From contig JAQBNL010000058.1 in assembly GCA_028288585.1 (NCBI GenBank), forward strand, positions 1 through 52,502: a DNA stretch of 52,502 bases. Reading direction: 5' to 3'. Both the position numbers and the translations under genes were made by a program. Below are positions 31,807 through 41,006 of the stretch, one piece after another. The stretch comes from Chitinophagaceae bacterium (lineage in GTDB: Bacteria > Bacteroidota > Bacteroidia > Chitinophagales > Chitinophagaceae). Each line of letters opens with the position of its first letter. Position 1 is the stretch's first letter. The notes beneath the pieces were generated by a model, which saw nothing but the letters and a program-made list of their open reading frames with translations, searched no databases and was not told where the DNA came from.

Positions 31807-33432
31807 AGTGACAAACATTTTGTCTTCTACCACTGCATCACGTTTGTAAATATCATCCCGGAAATTCAACAATCCATTTTCATCAACCCATGCCGTGTAA
31901 TAGGTGATAAATACAGGCACCGGATCTTTTACTCTTACAAATTTTTCATTGCCGCTATTCATGGCTTCCATAATTTTTTCTGGTGGCCAGTTGCTGTCAT
32001 CTTTTAAAAGATACTCAGCCATTCTTACCGGGTCACTAAGCCTGATACAGCCATGGCTATAAGCACGTTTATCTTTGGAAAACAGGCTTTTAGCAGGTGT
32101 GTCATGAAAATAAATATTAAAACTGTTTGGAAATAAGAATTTTACTTTGCCCAGGGAATTTTCACCACCCGGTCTTTGCCTGATGCCGCCATCTGGTGTT
32201 CTTTCCATATTATGGCTTTCTAAATAATTTGCATTCCTCGCTATAGAAGGTTCAATTTCTTTTTTTACAATGCTTGAGGGCACATTCCAGTAAGGACTGA
32301 ATACAACTGTGCTTAATTTACCCGTAAACATCATCGTATTATGTCCTTCTTTGCCAACTACTACATCCATATCAAATACTTTATTTTTCCCATCAACAAA
32401 GTGCAGCACAAATTCAGGGATATTTACAAGGATAAGTTTGCCTTCGGGTTCCTGTGGCATCCAGCGCATGCGGTTCATATTTACTAATATCTGTTCTATT
32501 CTTTTTTGCACAGGAACATTCAGGTCTTTAAGCAATGTTGCAGTTATGATACCATCAGGCTTATAACCGAAAGTTTGTTGGGCACGTTTAATACCCATTA
32601 CCAGTGTATCAGTAAAGGCCATGGATGTATCGCCGTAGGGCATATCTTCTGTAGCCTGCAATCTCTTTTTTAAAGCAGCAATAGCTGGTGAAGAAATTCC
32701 TTTTTTAAATTGTTTTGCATCTGCGGGAAGTTGCTGCCATCCTCCGTTCTTTGCTATTTCAACATATCTCCTGAGTTCTTCCTTAAGTAATTTGTATGCA
32801 GTGTTTACATCTTCAAAATATTTTTCGTCTTTATGTTTTTTGTTTAACAAAGAATCCGCTAACAGCATGGGGTCTTCTTTTTTAATAGGGATAAAGCGTT
32901 CCATTTCTTTGCGCTTTACATATCCTTTTTCATAAGCTCCTAATGTATGCCTGATAAAATGTTCAGTTAATGTGAGCTCAGTATTTATCATTGACTTATC
33001 CCTGGCACTTACTGCAAAACTTGAATCCTGCACAAGGTCATCCATTTTAGTTTGCAGCATTTTATTTTTTAACGATGTATCGCCAGCCGTGGTTTCATAA
33101 TTATGTATGTTCCAGAATGTAAGACCCTGTTCGGTTAATCCATTTGATGAGAACCATGCAAACTGGTAATTGCGTGCATTGTAAAAACTTCTCATACGCC
33201 TGGACAATGAATCGGGTATTTTTTTGTCAGCGATAAATTTTTCTACAGCATTACTGTCAAGAAAAATATCATTATAGGCATTTTGAGGAGTAATGCTAAA
33301 ATCACGTTTTGAAATCTTCTTATCTTTCTCAGGAGTATCATCATTTCCTGAACCGGTAACACTTTGACCGTTATTATTACACGAGATAAGAAGGCTGCAG
33401 ATAATGACAGCAGAGGTAAATATTTTTTTCAT
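31801..33432 (-). CDS. L,D-transpeptidase lipoprotein (YcbB-like)
   Basis: From the ATG at 33432 it has 543 residues and a lipoprotein signal with LLISC (Cys18). The longer start at 33531 would overlap the divergent pcm gene. Domains: an N-terminal scaffold (about 60-230), a peptidoglycan-binding-like region with GIKRAQQTFGYKPDGIITATLL (near 280-300), and a YkuD catalytic domain (about 330-500) holding the active-site motif SHGCIRLSDP. YcbB-type enzymes form 3-3 cross-links in peptidoglycan or attach proteins. Anchoring to a membrane by lipid suits periplasmic wall work. Confidence 0.92.
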   Translation of the reverse strand: MKKIFTSAVIICSLLISCNNNGQSVTGSGNDDTPEKDKKISKRDFSITPQNAYNDIFLDSNAVEKFIADKKIPDSLSRRMRSFYNARNYQFAWFSSNGLTEQGLTFWNIHNYETTAGDTSLKNKMLQTKMDDLVQDSSFAVSARDKSMINTELTLTEHFIRHTLGAYEKGYVKRKEMERFIPIKKEDPMLLADSLLNKKHKDEKYFEDVNTAYKLLKEELRRYVEIAKNGGWQQLPADAKQFKKGISSPAIAALKKRLQATEDMPYGDTSMAFTDTLVMGIKRAQQTFGYKPDGIITATLLKDLNVPVQKRIEQILVNMNRMRWMPQEPEGKLILVNIPEFVLHFVDGKNKVFDMDVVVGKEGHNTMMFTGKLSTVVFSPYWNVPSSIVKKEIEPSIARNANYLESHNMERTPDGGIRQRPGGENSLGKVKFLFPNSFNIYFHDTPAKSLFSKDKRAYSHGCIRLSDPVRMAEYLLKDDSNWPPEKIMEAMNSGNEKFVRVKDPVPVFITYYTAWVDENGLLNFRDDIYKRDAVVEDKMFVTK

Positions 33433-33501
33433 ATTCCTTCTATTTGCAAAAGGTATGCCTAAGGTTGTAATATTGCTGCTTACATTTTTTATCTTGCACG
33501 C

Positions 33502-34155
33502 ATGAGAAAACCCGAAGATACATACCGGCATAAAGGGCTTAGAAAAAAACTGGTAGATTCAATAAGAGATAAAGGTATTACAGATGAAAAAGTACTGACG
33601 GCTATGATGAATATTCCCCGCCATTTCTTCCTGGATACGGCTTTACAGGATATTGCTTATGAGGACAGGGCATTCCCAATTGCTGAGGGGCAAACCATTT
33701 CACAACCGTACACAGTTGCTTACCAAACGCAATTACTGCAGGTTAAACAATATGATAAAGTTTTGGAGATTGGTACCGGCAGTGTTTACCAGGCAACAGT
33801 ATTGGCAGAAATGGGAACGCAGGTATTTACTATCGAAAGGCAGAAGAAGCTTTATGAAAAGAATAAACATTTCATTTTTAAATCAAAATATCCCAATATA
33901 AAATTTTTTTATGGTGATGGCTTTGAAGGATTGCCCACTTATGCTCCGTTTGATAAAATAATCATAACTGCTGCGGCGCCGCATATTCCTCCTAAATTAT
34001 TAGACCAATTAAAGAGCGGTGGTAAAATGGTTCTTCCTTTGGATGAAGGCGTTTACCAGCGAATGCTTCGGATAACAAAAAATGAAGACGGGAGTTATGA
34101 GGAAGAAGCATTTGAAAATTTTTCTTTTGTACCTATGCTTAAGGGAAAAAGTTGA
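33502..34155 (+). CDS. pcm: Protein-L-isoaspartate O-methyltransferase
   Basis: A 217-residue cytoplasmic repair methyltransferase. The family signature runs RHFFLDTALQDIAYEDRAFP, then GQTISQPYTVA, the SAM-binding motif VLEIGTGSVYQATVLAEMG, and later FDKIIITAAAPHIPPKLLDQ. It methylates isoaspartyl residues in aged proteins using S-adenosylmethionine. In most Pcm proteins the residue after GTGS is Gly; here it is Val95 (codon GTT), a change worth checking for effect or for lineage-wide occurrence. The gene is divergent from the L,D-transpeptidase gene with 69 bases between starts. Confidence 0.93.
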   Translation: MRKPEDTYRHKGLRKKLVDSIRDKGITDEKVLTAMMNIPRHFFLDTALQDIAYEDRAFPIAEGQTISQPYTVAYQTQLLQVKQYDKVLEIGTGSVYQATVLAEMGTQVFTIERQKKLYEKNKHFIFKSKYPNIKFFYGDGFEGLPTYAPFDKIIITAAAPHIPPKLLDQLKSGGKMVLPLDEGVYQRMLRITKNEDGSYEEEAFENFSFVPMLKGKS

Positions 34156-34171
34156 TGTATATTTTTTTGCA

Positions 34172-34264
34172 ATGCCCATATTATTATTAATCATCATCTA
34201 TTTAATTTTTGCATTTTATTTAGCTGATTATAATAGAAGAAAAACTACCTTCACCAAGACCTGA
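34172..34264 (+). CDS. Tiny hydrophobic ORF, 30 aa
   Basis: MPILLLIIIYLIFAFYLADY is followed by a basic tail (NRRKTTFTKT): one membrane helix with positive residues after it. It fills the gap between pcm and the desaturase gene and could be a small membrane protein. AT-rich DNA easily yields such ORFs by chance, so confidence is low. Confidence 0.3.
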   Translation: MPILLLIIIYLIFAFYLADYNRRKTTFTKT

Positions 34265-34295
34265 AATTCACTATTAATAAGGTTTTTTCTCGAGC

Positions 34296-35273
34296 ATGAA
34301 ACAAAATACATTTATCCATTTATCAGAACCCGAGCCCCACCAGACAAGAACGAAAGAGATACTGAAAAATCATCCTGATGTAAGAACATTAATAGGAAAA
34401 AATCCTGCTTCCTTTTTTATTATTATTGCTGTTGTTGCTCTTCAAATTACAGCATCTATATTGCTTTCGTCACAACCATGGTGGCTGGTAATAATTGTTG
34501 CTTATTTTTTTGGTGCTTTTGCAAGTCATGCTTTATTTGTGATGATACATGAATGCTCACATAAGCTTGTTTTTAAAGCGCCTGCTGCAAATATTTTAGC
34601 AGGCATCATTGCTAACATACCACAGGTATTTCCAAGTTCTATATCTTTCAGCAGGTATCATTTAAAACATCATTCTTTCCAGGGAGTTCATGAATTAGAC
34701 GGCGACCTTCCAAATAAATGGGAAGCAAAACTTATTAATAATTATTTTATTGGCAAAATAATATGGCTTTTATTGTACCCTTTATTCCAACTATTCCGCC
34801 TATCACGATTAAAAGAAATTAAAACATTTGATAAGTGGATGCTGCTTAATTATGCAGTGCAAATAATTTTTGTTACCTGTATCATATATTTTTTTGGAGC
34901 AAAATCAATTGTTTACCTGGTCCTTAGTCTTTTCTTTTCAGTAGGGCTGCATCCTTTAGGGGCAAGATGGATACAGGAACATTATGTAGTTCATGAAAAG
35001 CAGGAAACCTATTCTTACTATGGCATTCTGAATAAATTAGCTTTTAATGTAGGGTATCATAATGAGCATCATGATTTTCCATCAATTCCCTGGAATAGAC
35101 TTCCCCGGCTAAAATACAAGGCTACGTCATATTATGATTCGCTGATTTCACACCCTTCATGGACAAAACTTTTTTTCCGGTTTTTATTTGACAGGGAAAT
35201 ATCATTGTATTCAAGAATTACAAGAAGCAACCGCGGTAAACTTAAAGTAATAGATGAGATAACAATGAATTAA
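34296..35273 (+). CDS. Fatty acid desaturase resembling sphingolipid delta-4 desaturase (DEGS-like)
   Basis: A 325-residue integral membrane di-iron desaturase with the three histidine boxes: HECSH (85-89), HLKHH (122-126) and NEHHD (256-260, His255 just before). Its N-terminus (EPHQTRTKEILKNHPDVRTL) and the long stretch from ETYSYYGILNKLAFNVGYHN to the end (SYYDSL, SLYSRITRSNRG) look strikingly like eukaryotic dihydroceramide delta-4 desaturases (DEGS1), recalled from family knowledge. Bacteroidota make sphingolipids, mostly dihydroceramide types, so a delta-4 enzyme would be notable. Activity on sphingolipids is inference. No sphingolipid synthesis genes lie beside it. Confidence 0.85.
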   Translation: MKQNTFIHLSEPEPHQTRTKEILKNHPDVRTLIGKNPASFFIIIAVVALQITASILLSSQPWWLVIIVAYFFGAFASHALFVMIHECSHKLVFKAPAANILAGIIANIPQVFPSSISFSRYHLKHHSFQGVHELDGDLPNKWEAKLINNYFIGKIIWLLLYPLFQLFRLSRLKEIKTFDKWMLLNYAVQIIFVTCIIYFFGAKSIVYLVLSLFFSVGLHPLGARWIQEHYVVHEKQETYSYYGILNKLAFNVGYHNEHHDFPSIPWNRLPRLKYKATSYYDSLISHPSWTKLFFRFLFDREISLYSRITRSNRGKLKVIDEITMN

Positions 35274-35313
35274 ACAGGCTAATAATTATTCCTTAATAAG
35301 ATATAAAATTTGT

Positions 35314-36177
35314 TTAATCTCCTTTCTTAATAATTTTTGCAGCTATCAATGCAGCATATTGCTTTGTATAAAAAATAGCTGCAAAAATATACCATCGAAA
35401 ATCAGGATAGAACTTTTTCATAAACTGTGCATGATTTTTTATCCCTGTTAGCTTTACCTGTCGCAGTCTATCTTTTGATGTACTTCCTTTGTGAATGTGC
35501 ATCACTTTCGCTTCAGGCAAAAAATGAATTTCATAACCCAGGTTTTTAAAATGCCAGCACCAAAGAACATCTTCTACATACATAAAAAAATCTGCAGGAA
35601 GTTTATTGCCGGGCAGTTGATTTATTATTTTTCCTGGAAAGAACATATAGGTTCCCCAAACCCAGTCGCATTTCATAATACTTTTATGGTCAAAATAATG
35701 ATGAAGCATTAATTCTTCCCGCTTTCTTTTTGGAAGCAGGAGATAAAATGGAAATACTTCCAGCAGTTCCCAGCTTATAGTGCGGAATCTTCTGCAATTG
35801 TATTGTATCCTTCCATCGGGATAAGATAATTGTGCAGTTGTCATGCCCACTTCAGGATGTTGCTGCATATAGTCATAACAAATTTTTGGAGCATTGTTTA
35901 GTAATTCAGTATCACTGTTAAGCAATAAAATATATTCGCCTGCAGCTTTTGCAATGCCGATATTATTACCTCCTGTAAAGCCTGTATTTTCGGCACTGAT
36001 GATCAATTTAATATCGGGAAAGTGTTTTAAAAATAAATTAGGGTCACGTTCAGAAGAATCATTGTCTACCAGGATAATTTCATAAGTAAGCCCCTGTAGC
36101 TTTTCCTTTATTGACTGCATACAATTACAGGTGAGTTGAAAAGTATTGTAATTGATAATGATAATTGATAGCTGCAT
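35314..36177 (-). CDS. Glycosyltransferase family 2
   Basis: A 287-residue GT-A fold enzyme. It shows LSIIIINYNTFQLTCNCMQS as first strand, ILVDNDSSERDP, the NTGFTGGNNIGIAKAAGEYI stretch, LLLNSDTEL as the DXD-like site, and DFFMYVEDVLWCWHF as the acceptor-site segment; a short hydrophobic C-terminus suggests membrane contact. It resembles rhamnosyl- or other deoxyhexosyl-transferases of envelope glycan assembly. It lies four bases downstream of the second GT2 gene, so they are one transcript together with yfhO. Confidence 0.92.
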   Translation of the reverse strand: MQLSIIIINYNTFQLTCNCMQSIKEKLQGLTYEIILVDNDSSERDPNLFLKHFPDIKLIISAENTGFTGGNNIGIAKAAGEYILLLNSDTELLNNAPKICYDYMQQHPEVGMTTAQLSYPDGRIQYNCRRFRTISWELLEVFPFYLLLPKRKREELMLHHYFDHKSIMKCDWVWGTYMFFPGKIINQLPGNKLPADFFMYVEDVLWCWHFKNLGYEIHFLPEAKVMHIHKGSTSKDRLRQVKLTGIKNHAQFMKKFYPDFRWYIFAAIFYTKQYAALIAAKIIKKGD

Positions 36178-36181
36178 CCGC

Positions 36182-37189
36182 TTAATAAACTTTATAAAAG
36201 AATGGTTTATTTAAAAGAATTCTAAAGAAATATTTTATGATATAGCCCGCATTTTTAATATAGCCTGAAACATTTGCCCATTTGTATTTTGCATTCTTTC
36301 CTTTAATTATTTTCTCTATCAATAAGCCAATCACAAAAACAGGAATTTCTATTATAAAGAAAAAGCACACCAGCAGGTAATAAAATACGCCAAACTGTTT
36401 TCTTATACGCAACAGTGCTGATATAATTATTTGCCGTGCTTTTTTGCTCCAAAGATTTTTACTGTTGTCATTATCAGTGTTGTAATAGTCGCTGCTGGTT
36501 CCCCCGCCTATATGAACAACTTTTGGTTTTTCGAACAAATAAAGTTTACCATGTTTTCCCAGGCGGCTGCACCATTCAATTTCCTCGGCATACATAAAAA
36601 AATCTTCATCAAATAATCCTGATTTTTCCAGCACATCTTTTTTTACCATAATAAACGCCCCGACTATCCAATCCACCTCCTGTTCAGCAGATACACTTTT
36701 TACGCTGGGGATTTTTGTCTTCAGTTTATATCCCATAAATCTTATAAAACGTCCCAGGTAGGGCAGGGGAAGTAAAACATTCAATCCGCCCTTTTTAAAA
36801 TAAGCTCCTGATATTTGATGTGTTCCGTCAGGATTTAATAACTGTACACCACAGGCAACAGCATCAGCTTTTGTTTTGCAGAGATCAATTGTTTTATCCA
36901 AAGCATTTTCTAAAACAAGTGTATCAGCATTCAGCACTAAAATATAATTTCCTTTTGCTTCTCTAATACCAATATTGTTGGCTCTTGCAAAACCGGCATT
37001 GTACCCGGATTGTATCCATGTAACATCGGGAAATGCCCTGCGAATTTTTGACTCACTTTCATCTTCTGAATTATTATCAACTACAATTATTTCAAAAATA
37101 TATTTCTGCGTTTCATTATAGATACTCTGGATACAGGCCAGTACATGATTTGCCGATTTATAATTGATTATTATAATTGATAGATCCAT
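36182..37189 (-). CDS. Glycosyltransferase family 2
   Basis: A 335-residue GT2 enzyme, closely similar in architecture to its downstream neighbour. Motifs are LSIIIINYKSANHVLACIQS, IVVDNNSEDESESKI, NAGFARANNIGIREAKGNYI, LVLNADTLVL and DEDFFMYAEEIEWCSRLGKH. The C-terminal 80 residues include a membrane segment (FYYLLVCFFFIIEIPVFVIG) and a basic end, so it probably acts at the inner membrane on a lipid-linked glycan. The tandem pair probably adds successive sugars; this is inference from adjacency. Confidence 0.92.
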   Translation of the reverse strand: MDLSIIIINYKSANHVLACIQSIYNETQKYIFEIIVVDNNSEDESESKIRRAFPDVTWIQSGYNAGFARANNIGIREAKGNYILVLNADTLVLENALDKTIDLCKTKADAVACGVQLLNPDGTHQISGAYFKKGGLNVLLPLPYLGRFIRFMGYKLKTKIPSVKSVSAEQEVDWIVGAFIMVKKDVLEKSGLFDEDFFMYAEEIEWCSRLGKHGKLYLFEKPKVVHIGGGTSSDYYNTDNDNSKNLWSKKARQIIISALLRIRKQFGVFYYLLVCFFFIIEIPVFVIGLLIEKIIKGKNAKYKWANVSGYIKNAGYIIKYFFRILLNKPFFYKVY

Positions 37190-37221
37190 ACTGAAAGTTA
37201 AGGTGAATGGAGTGGCATATT

Positions 37222-39717
37222 TTAAGTGCCTGACACCCGTTTCAATTCTTTTTTTCGAAAGCTCATGTAAATACCGCCGATAAGGAAAAGATATAATAAA
37301 ATATTCCCGATGGTTGCCATTGTATAACCCGTTTTATACGATGCCGGTTCAAATTTAAAAGTGATAATATGATGACCTGCAGATACCGGCATGCCACGCA
37401 GTAAATAGTTCACTTTATAGTAAGGGGTTTTCTTTCCATCAATGTATGCATTCCATCCTGCGCTGTAATATATTTCGCTGAACACAGCAAACTGGTCACT
37501 CTTTGCATCACTCACATATTCTATTTCATCATTAGTATATTTTGTTAATTTAATTTTTGCAGAAGAATCAAAACTCAATTGCGGAATATTTGCATTCTGT
37601 GCTTTATCAATAAATGCAGTTTGTGCAGGATCAAAATTATCCAGCGCTTTTATTTCTTCTACAGGGCCATTCACAGTTTGTAAATTTTTTACAAACCATG
37701 CTGCACCCATTGCACTGTCATTTTTAGAAACAGAAACATTCCCGGTTTTTTGATCGGGGATTAAAAAATATTTTGTATCAAGCATATCAAGTACAGCCAT
37801 GTTCATGGGATTTTTAGAAAGCTGGTTCTCAATAAGATCCTGGTATAGCCTGAGCTTTGCAGCATGGTAGCCGCCGATAGAGCGATGCCAGTAAGATGTT
37901 TTTGATTCATTAAAACGATCCTGTGATAAATTATAAACACGGTAATGCGGGTCCTTATCCTGCAATATCAATGCATCGGCTTGTGAAGGTTTAAAATTGG
38001 TTTCAGTATAGCTATCGCTCTCAATATAATTATCTTCTCCTAAATATTTTTTGCCTGTGATGAAAAGATCGCCGGTACTTATCACAATGAGAATTATCAC
38101 AACAGCAAGTGATGATATTATTTTTCTTCTTCTTAAATATAAAAGCGCTGCCAGTAAAACTGCGAATCCGAGTACACGGAGTAGATCGCTGCTGAACATT
38201 TCTTTCCGGTCCGCCATCATTCCGCTGATTACCATGCGGCCTATTTGGTCGCCGCCCTGTGCGCCACTATAAGCCGCAGTAATTTCTTTATCAATAGGAG
38301 CTGAATAATCATTCATTAAATAAACCAGGCCAAGCAATACGATCAATCCTCCTAAAGAATATAATATCTTTTTAAAATTTTTGTTAAGAAACTCTTCTGT
38401 GTTCTCTGTAAATAAAATTTGTTGAAGGCACAAAACCGCTAATATAGGCACGAGAAATTGTGCAATCACCATTGCCATCGACGGCGCTCTGAATTTATCA
38501 TATAGTGGTAAAATATTGAAGAGGAAATTGTTGAAAGAAGGAAAGTACTGACCCCATGACATAAATATTCCGAATAGCACAGCTGCCAGTAACCACCATT
38601 TATGATATGATCTTAAAACTACCGCTCCCACAACAAAAAGTAAACATACCAGCACACCTAAATAAGGAGGGCCTGATGTGGTTTCTGATGAACTTGACAT
38701 ACCGCCCCAATATTTAGGTAATGATGTTGCAATCTGCATTGCATTTGTTTCGGGAACGTTATTATCAACAAGCTTTTTTACAACATTTGAATTTTCATCC
38801 AGGGTTTGAGAACTGCTTCCACCATATGCATTGGGCATTAATAAGACAACCGTTTCACCCTTTCCTAAACTCCATCTAAAGGCATAATCCCTGTCTAATC
38901 CTGTAGTTTTTTTCTGAACAGCTGCGCCACTTTCAGAAGTCTCTAAAGTTTTTCCACCCCGCATGGTATACTTTGCATAATCATACGTGGTAAGAAAAGT
39001 AACACCAGCATTGCAAATACCTATAATTGCACCTACAGTCGCCAATGATAATGCAATGGCGAGGTGTTTCCATTCTTTATTTTGTACCCATTTTATAACG
39101 TAGCTAACTGTCATAAATGCTATAGCGATAAACAGGTAATAATTTATTTGTGGATGGTTGGAGGTTACTTCCATAGTAGCAAAGAGTGCTGTAACAGCAA
39201 GCCCTATCCAATATTTTTTTTCATACAGCCAAACCAGCCCGGCGAGTAATGCCGGTGCATAAGCAATGGCCATCATCTTTGTTTCGTGCCCTGCGCTGAT
39301 TATAACAGGGTCGTAAGTTGAATAGGCGAATGCCAGCGCTCCAAATATCCCAACGAAAGGGTTTGCTCTAAAAGCAATACATAAAAGATAAAAGCAAAGA
39401 CAGGCGAGAAAGAAAAAGTTAGCTGGCTTTGGCAAACCAAGTGCAAGAATTTTATTGAAATTCAATAAGTAATTGGGTCCTTCAATGCGTACCTGGTAAT
39501 TAGGCATCCCACTAAATAAGTTGGTATTCCATAAAGGGAAATGCCCCGTAGCTTGCCTGTAATCCTCTGCATTTTTAACCATTCCATTCACGCTCACAAT
39601 ATCATGTTGCTGTAAAACTTTGCCTTCGAAAGCAGGCTTACAAAACAGGATAGAGACAATTACAAATGTGGCAATTGCAATTAAATGGGGCAGCAGTTTT
39701 TTAAGATCGATCTTCAT
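37222..39717 (-). CDS. YfhO family membrane protein
   Basis: An 831-residue protein with about 14 membrane helices and a periplasmic C-terminal domain (about 590-800) before a last helix. This is the GT-C-like layout of YfhO proteins, which in Gram-positives take part in glycosylation of lipoteichoic acid or other lipid-linked polymers. The first periplasmic loop holds QQHDIVSVNGMVKNAEDYRQ, typical of the family. It is the first gene of a three-gene transcript with two GT2 genes (spacings 32 and 4 bases), so a shared role in envelope glycan decoration is likely. Confidence 0.9.
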   Translation of the reverse strand: MKIDLKKLLPHLIAIATFVIVSILFCKPAFEGKVLQQHDIVSVNGMVKNAEDYRQATGHFPLWNTNLFSGMPNYQVRIEGPNYLLNFNKILALGLPKPANFFFLACLCFYLLCIAFRANPFVGIFGALAFAYSTYDPVIISAGHETKMMAIAYAPALLAGLVWLYEKKYWIGLAVTALFATMEVTSNHPQINYYLFIAIAFMTVSYVIKWVQNKEWKHLAIALSLATVGAIIGICNAGVTFLTTYDYAKYTMRGGKTLETSESGAAVQKKTTGLDRDYAFRWSLGKGETVVLLMPNAYGGSSSQTLDENSNVVKKLVDNNVPETNAMQIATSLPKYWGGMSSSSETTSGPPYLGVLVCLLFVVGAVVLRSYHKWWLLAAVLFGIFMSWGQYFPSFNNFLFNILPLYDKFRAPSMAMVIAQFLVPILAVLCLQQILFTENTEEFLNKNFKKILYSLGGLIVLLGLVYLMNDYSAPIDKEITAAYSGAQGGDQIGRMVISGMMADRKEMFSSDLLRVLGFAVLLAALLYLRRRKIISSLAVVIILIVISTGDLFITGKKYLGEDNYIESDSYTETNFKPSQADALILQDKDPHYRVYNLSQDRFNESKTSYWHRSIGGYHAAKLRLYQDLIENQLSKNPMNMAVLDMLDTKYFLIPDQKTGNVSVSKNDSAMGAAWFVKNLQTVNGPVEEIKALDNFDPAQTAFIDKAQNANIPQLSFDSSAKIKLTKYTNDEIEYVSDAKSDQFAVFSEIYYSAGWNAYIDGKKTPYYKVNYLLRGMPVSAGHHIITFKFEPASYKTGYTMATIGNILLYLFLIGGIYMSFRKKELKRVSGT

Positions 39718-39843
39718 GAATATTATTTTCAGTAATGAGCGGCAATTTAAAGTTATTTTAGTGATTGTGATAATATATAGGCTATTGCCTGCTTACTTTG
39801 GGATAAATTTTAGAATATTGCTTTAGAGATAACTATTGAGCTT

Positions 39844-40152
39844 ATGCGTTTATTTAATTTTTTATCAAAATTTACATTCATCTGTAATATAGCCTTTCTC
39901 TTATTTGTCTTTTTCCGGTGGATGGAAATGAAAAAACCTGTTAATGGCGCCGCTGATAGAGTTATTGCTGTTCCTTTTTTTAAAGACCTGGTAATTACTT
40001 TGGGTGTTTGTGGCATTGTTATTAACCTGCTGATGAATATTTTTTATTTTCTTTTTTTAATAAGAGGGAAAATAAAGAACATGCCTCTATGGCTGCCGGT
40101 AGTTAATTTTATATTTCTCATTTTACAGGTATTTTATTTCTTCTTTTATTAA
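39844..40152 (+). CDS. Small membrane hypothetical protein, 102 aa
   Basis: A protein with three hydrophobic segments (about 8-25, 45-72 and 80-101) and few charged residues between them. No family was recognised. The gene ends exactly where the queuosine-transporter frame begins, with the next ATG 10 bases later, so the two are likely co-transcribed. It could be an accessory subunit, but nothing supports this directly. Confidence 0.65.
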   Translation: MRLFNFLSKFTFICNIAFLLFVFFRWMEMKKPVNGAADRVIAVPFFKDLVITLGVCGIVINLLMNIFYFLFLIRGKIKNMPLWLPVVNFIFLILQVFYFFFY

Positions 40153-40161
40153 TTGTCAAAT

Positions 40162-40971
40162 ATGATACATTCCATTTTAAAAGATAAGGCTACAAAATTG
40201 TTTGTTTTCTTCTCTGCATTTTTTGTTGCCAATGCTTTAATAGCTGAATGTATCGGGGGTAAAATATTTTCGCTGGAAAAAGTTTTTGGATTTAATCCTT
40301 CACACTTTAGTTTGTTTGGCCAAAAAGATTTGGCGTTTAATTTAACCTGTGGTGTATTGCTCTGGCCTTTGGAATTTGTAATGACAGATATAGTTAATGA
40401 GTATTATGGCCCTAAAGCAGTGAGAAGGATATCCTATACTGCCGTGGCTTTGATAGCCTACGCATTTTTAATGTTCTATCTCGCCATACATATTCCTCCG
40501 GCAGATTTCTGGATAACCAGTGGTACAGGCAGTGGCGTGCCTGATATGCCAAATGCTTTCAATGCAATATTCGGGCAGGGTATGTGGATCATCTTTGGAA
40601 GCCTTGTAGCTTTTTTAGTTAGCCAGGTTGTTGATGTAACCATATTTCATAAAATAAAAAGAATGACAGGAGAAAAGAAAGTATGGCTGAGGGCAACTGG
40701 CTCTACTTTAATTTCTCAACTCGTGGATAGCTTTATTGTTTTATTTATTGCATTTAAATTAGGAAAGGGGTGGAGCTGGCAACTGGTGCTTGCTATTTGT
40801 TTGGTAAACTATGCGTATAAATTTACGATGGCAATCATTTTAACGCCTGTAATTTATTTTGTTGAGCATCGTATTGATAAATATTTAGGTAAAGACAAAG
40901 CCCGGCAAATGAAACTGGCAGCAATGGGGCAGGCAGATGATGGTTTTGAAAATATTCCAGCTGCAGGATAG
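40162..40971 (+). CDS. Queuosine precursor transporter (YhhQ/QPTR family)
   Basis: A 269-residue membrane protein with six or more helices. Family marks are FFVANALIAECIGGKIFSLE, the LLWPLEFVMTDIVNEYYG stretch, LVAFLVSQVVDVTIFHKIKR and WLRATGSTLISQLVDSFIVL. It imports queuine or a preQ precursor for queuosine modification of tRNA wobble position 34. The preferred start is the ATG at 40162; a TTG at 40153 adds three residues. No preQ1 riboswitch was seen upstream, which fits its place behind another gene. A short convergent gap separates it from the Nudix gene. Confidence 0.92.
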   Translation: MIHSILKDKATKLFVFFSAFFVANALIAECIGGKIFSLEKVFGFNPSHFSLFGQKDLAFNLTCGVLLWPLEFVMTDIVNEYYGPKAVRRISYTAVALIAYAFLMFYLAIHIPPADFWITSGTGSGVPDMPNAFNAIFGQGMWIIFGSLVAFLVSQVVDVTIFHKIKRMTGEKKVWLRATGSTLISQLVDSFIVLFIAFKLGKGWSWQLVLAICLVNYAYKFTMAIILTPVIYFVEHRIDKYLGKDKARQMKLAAMGQADDGFENIPAAG

Positions 40972-41006
40972 TTAGCAATTGGCAATAAACAATTATTACC
41001 GTAGTG

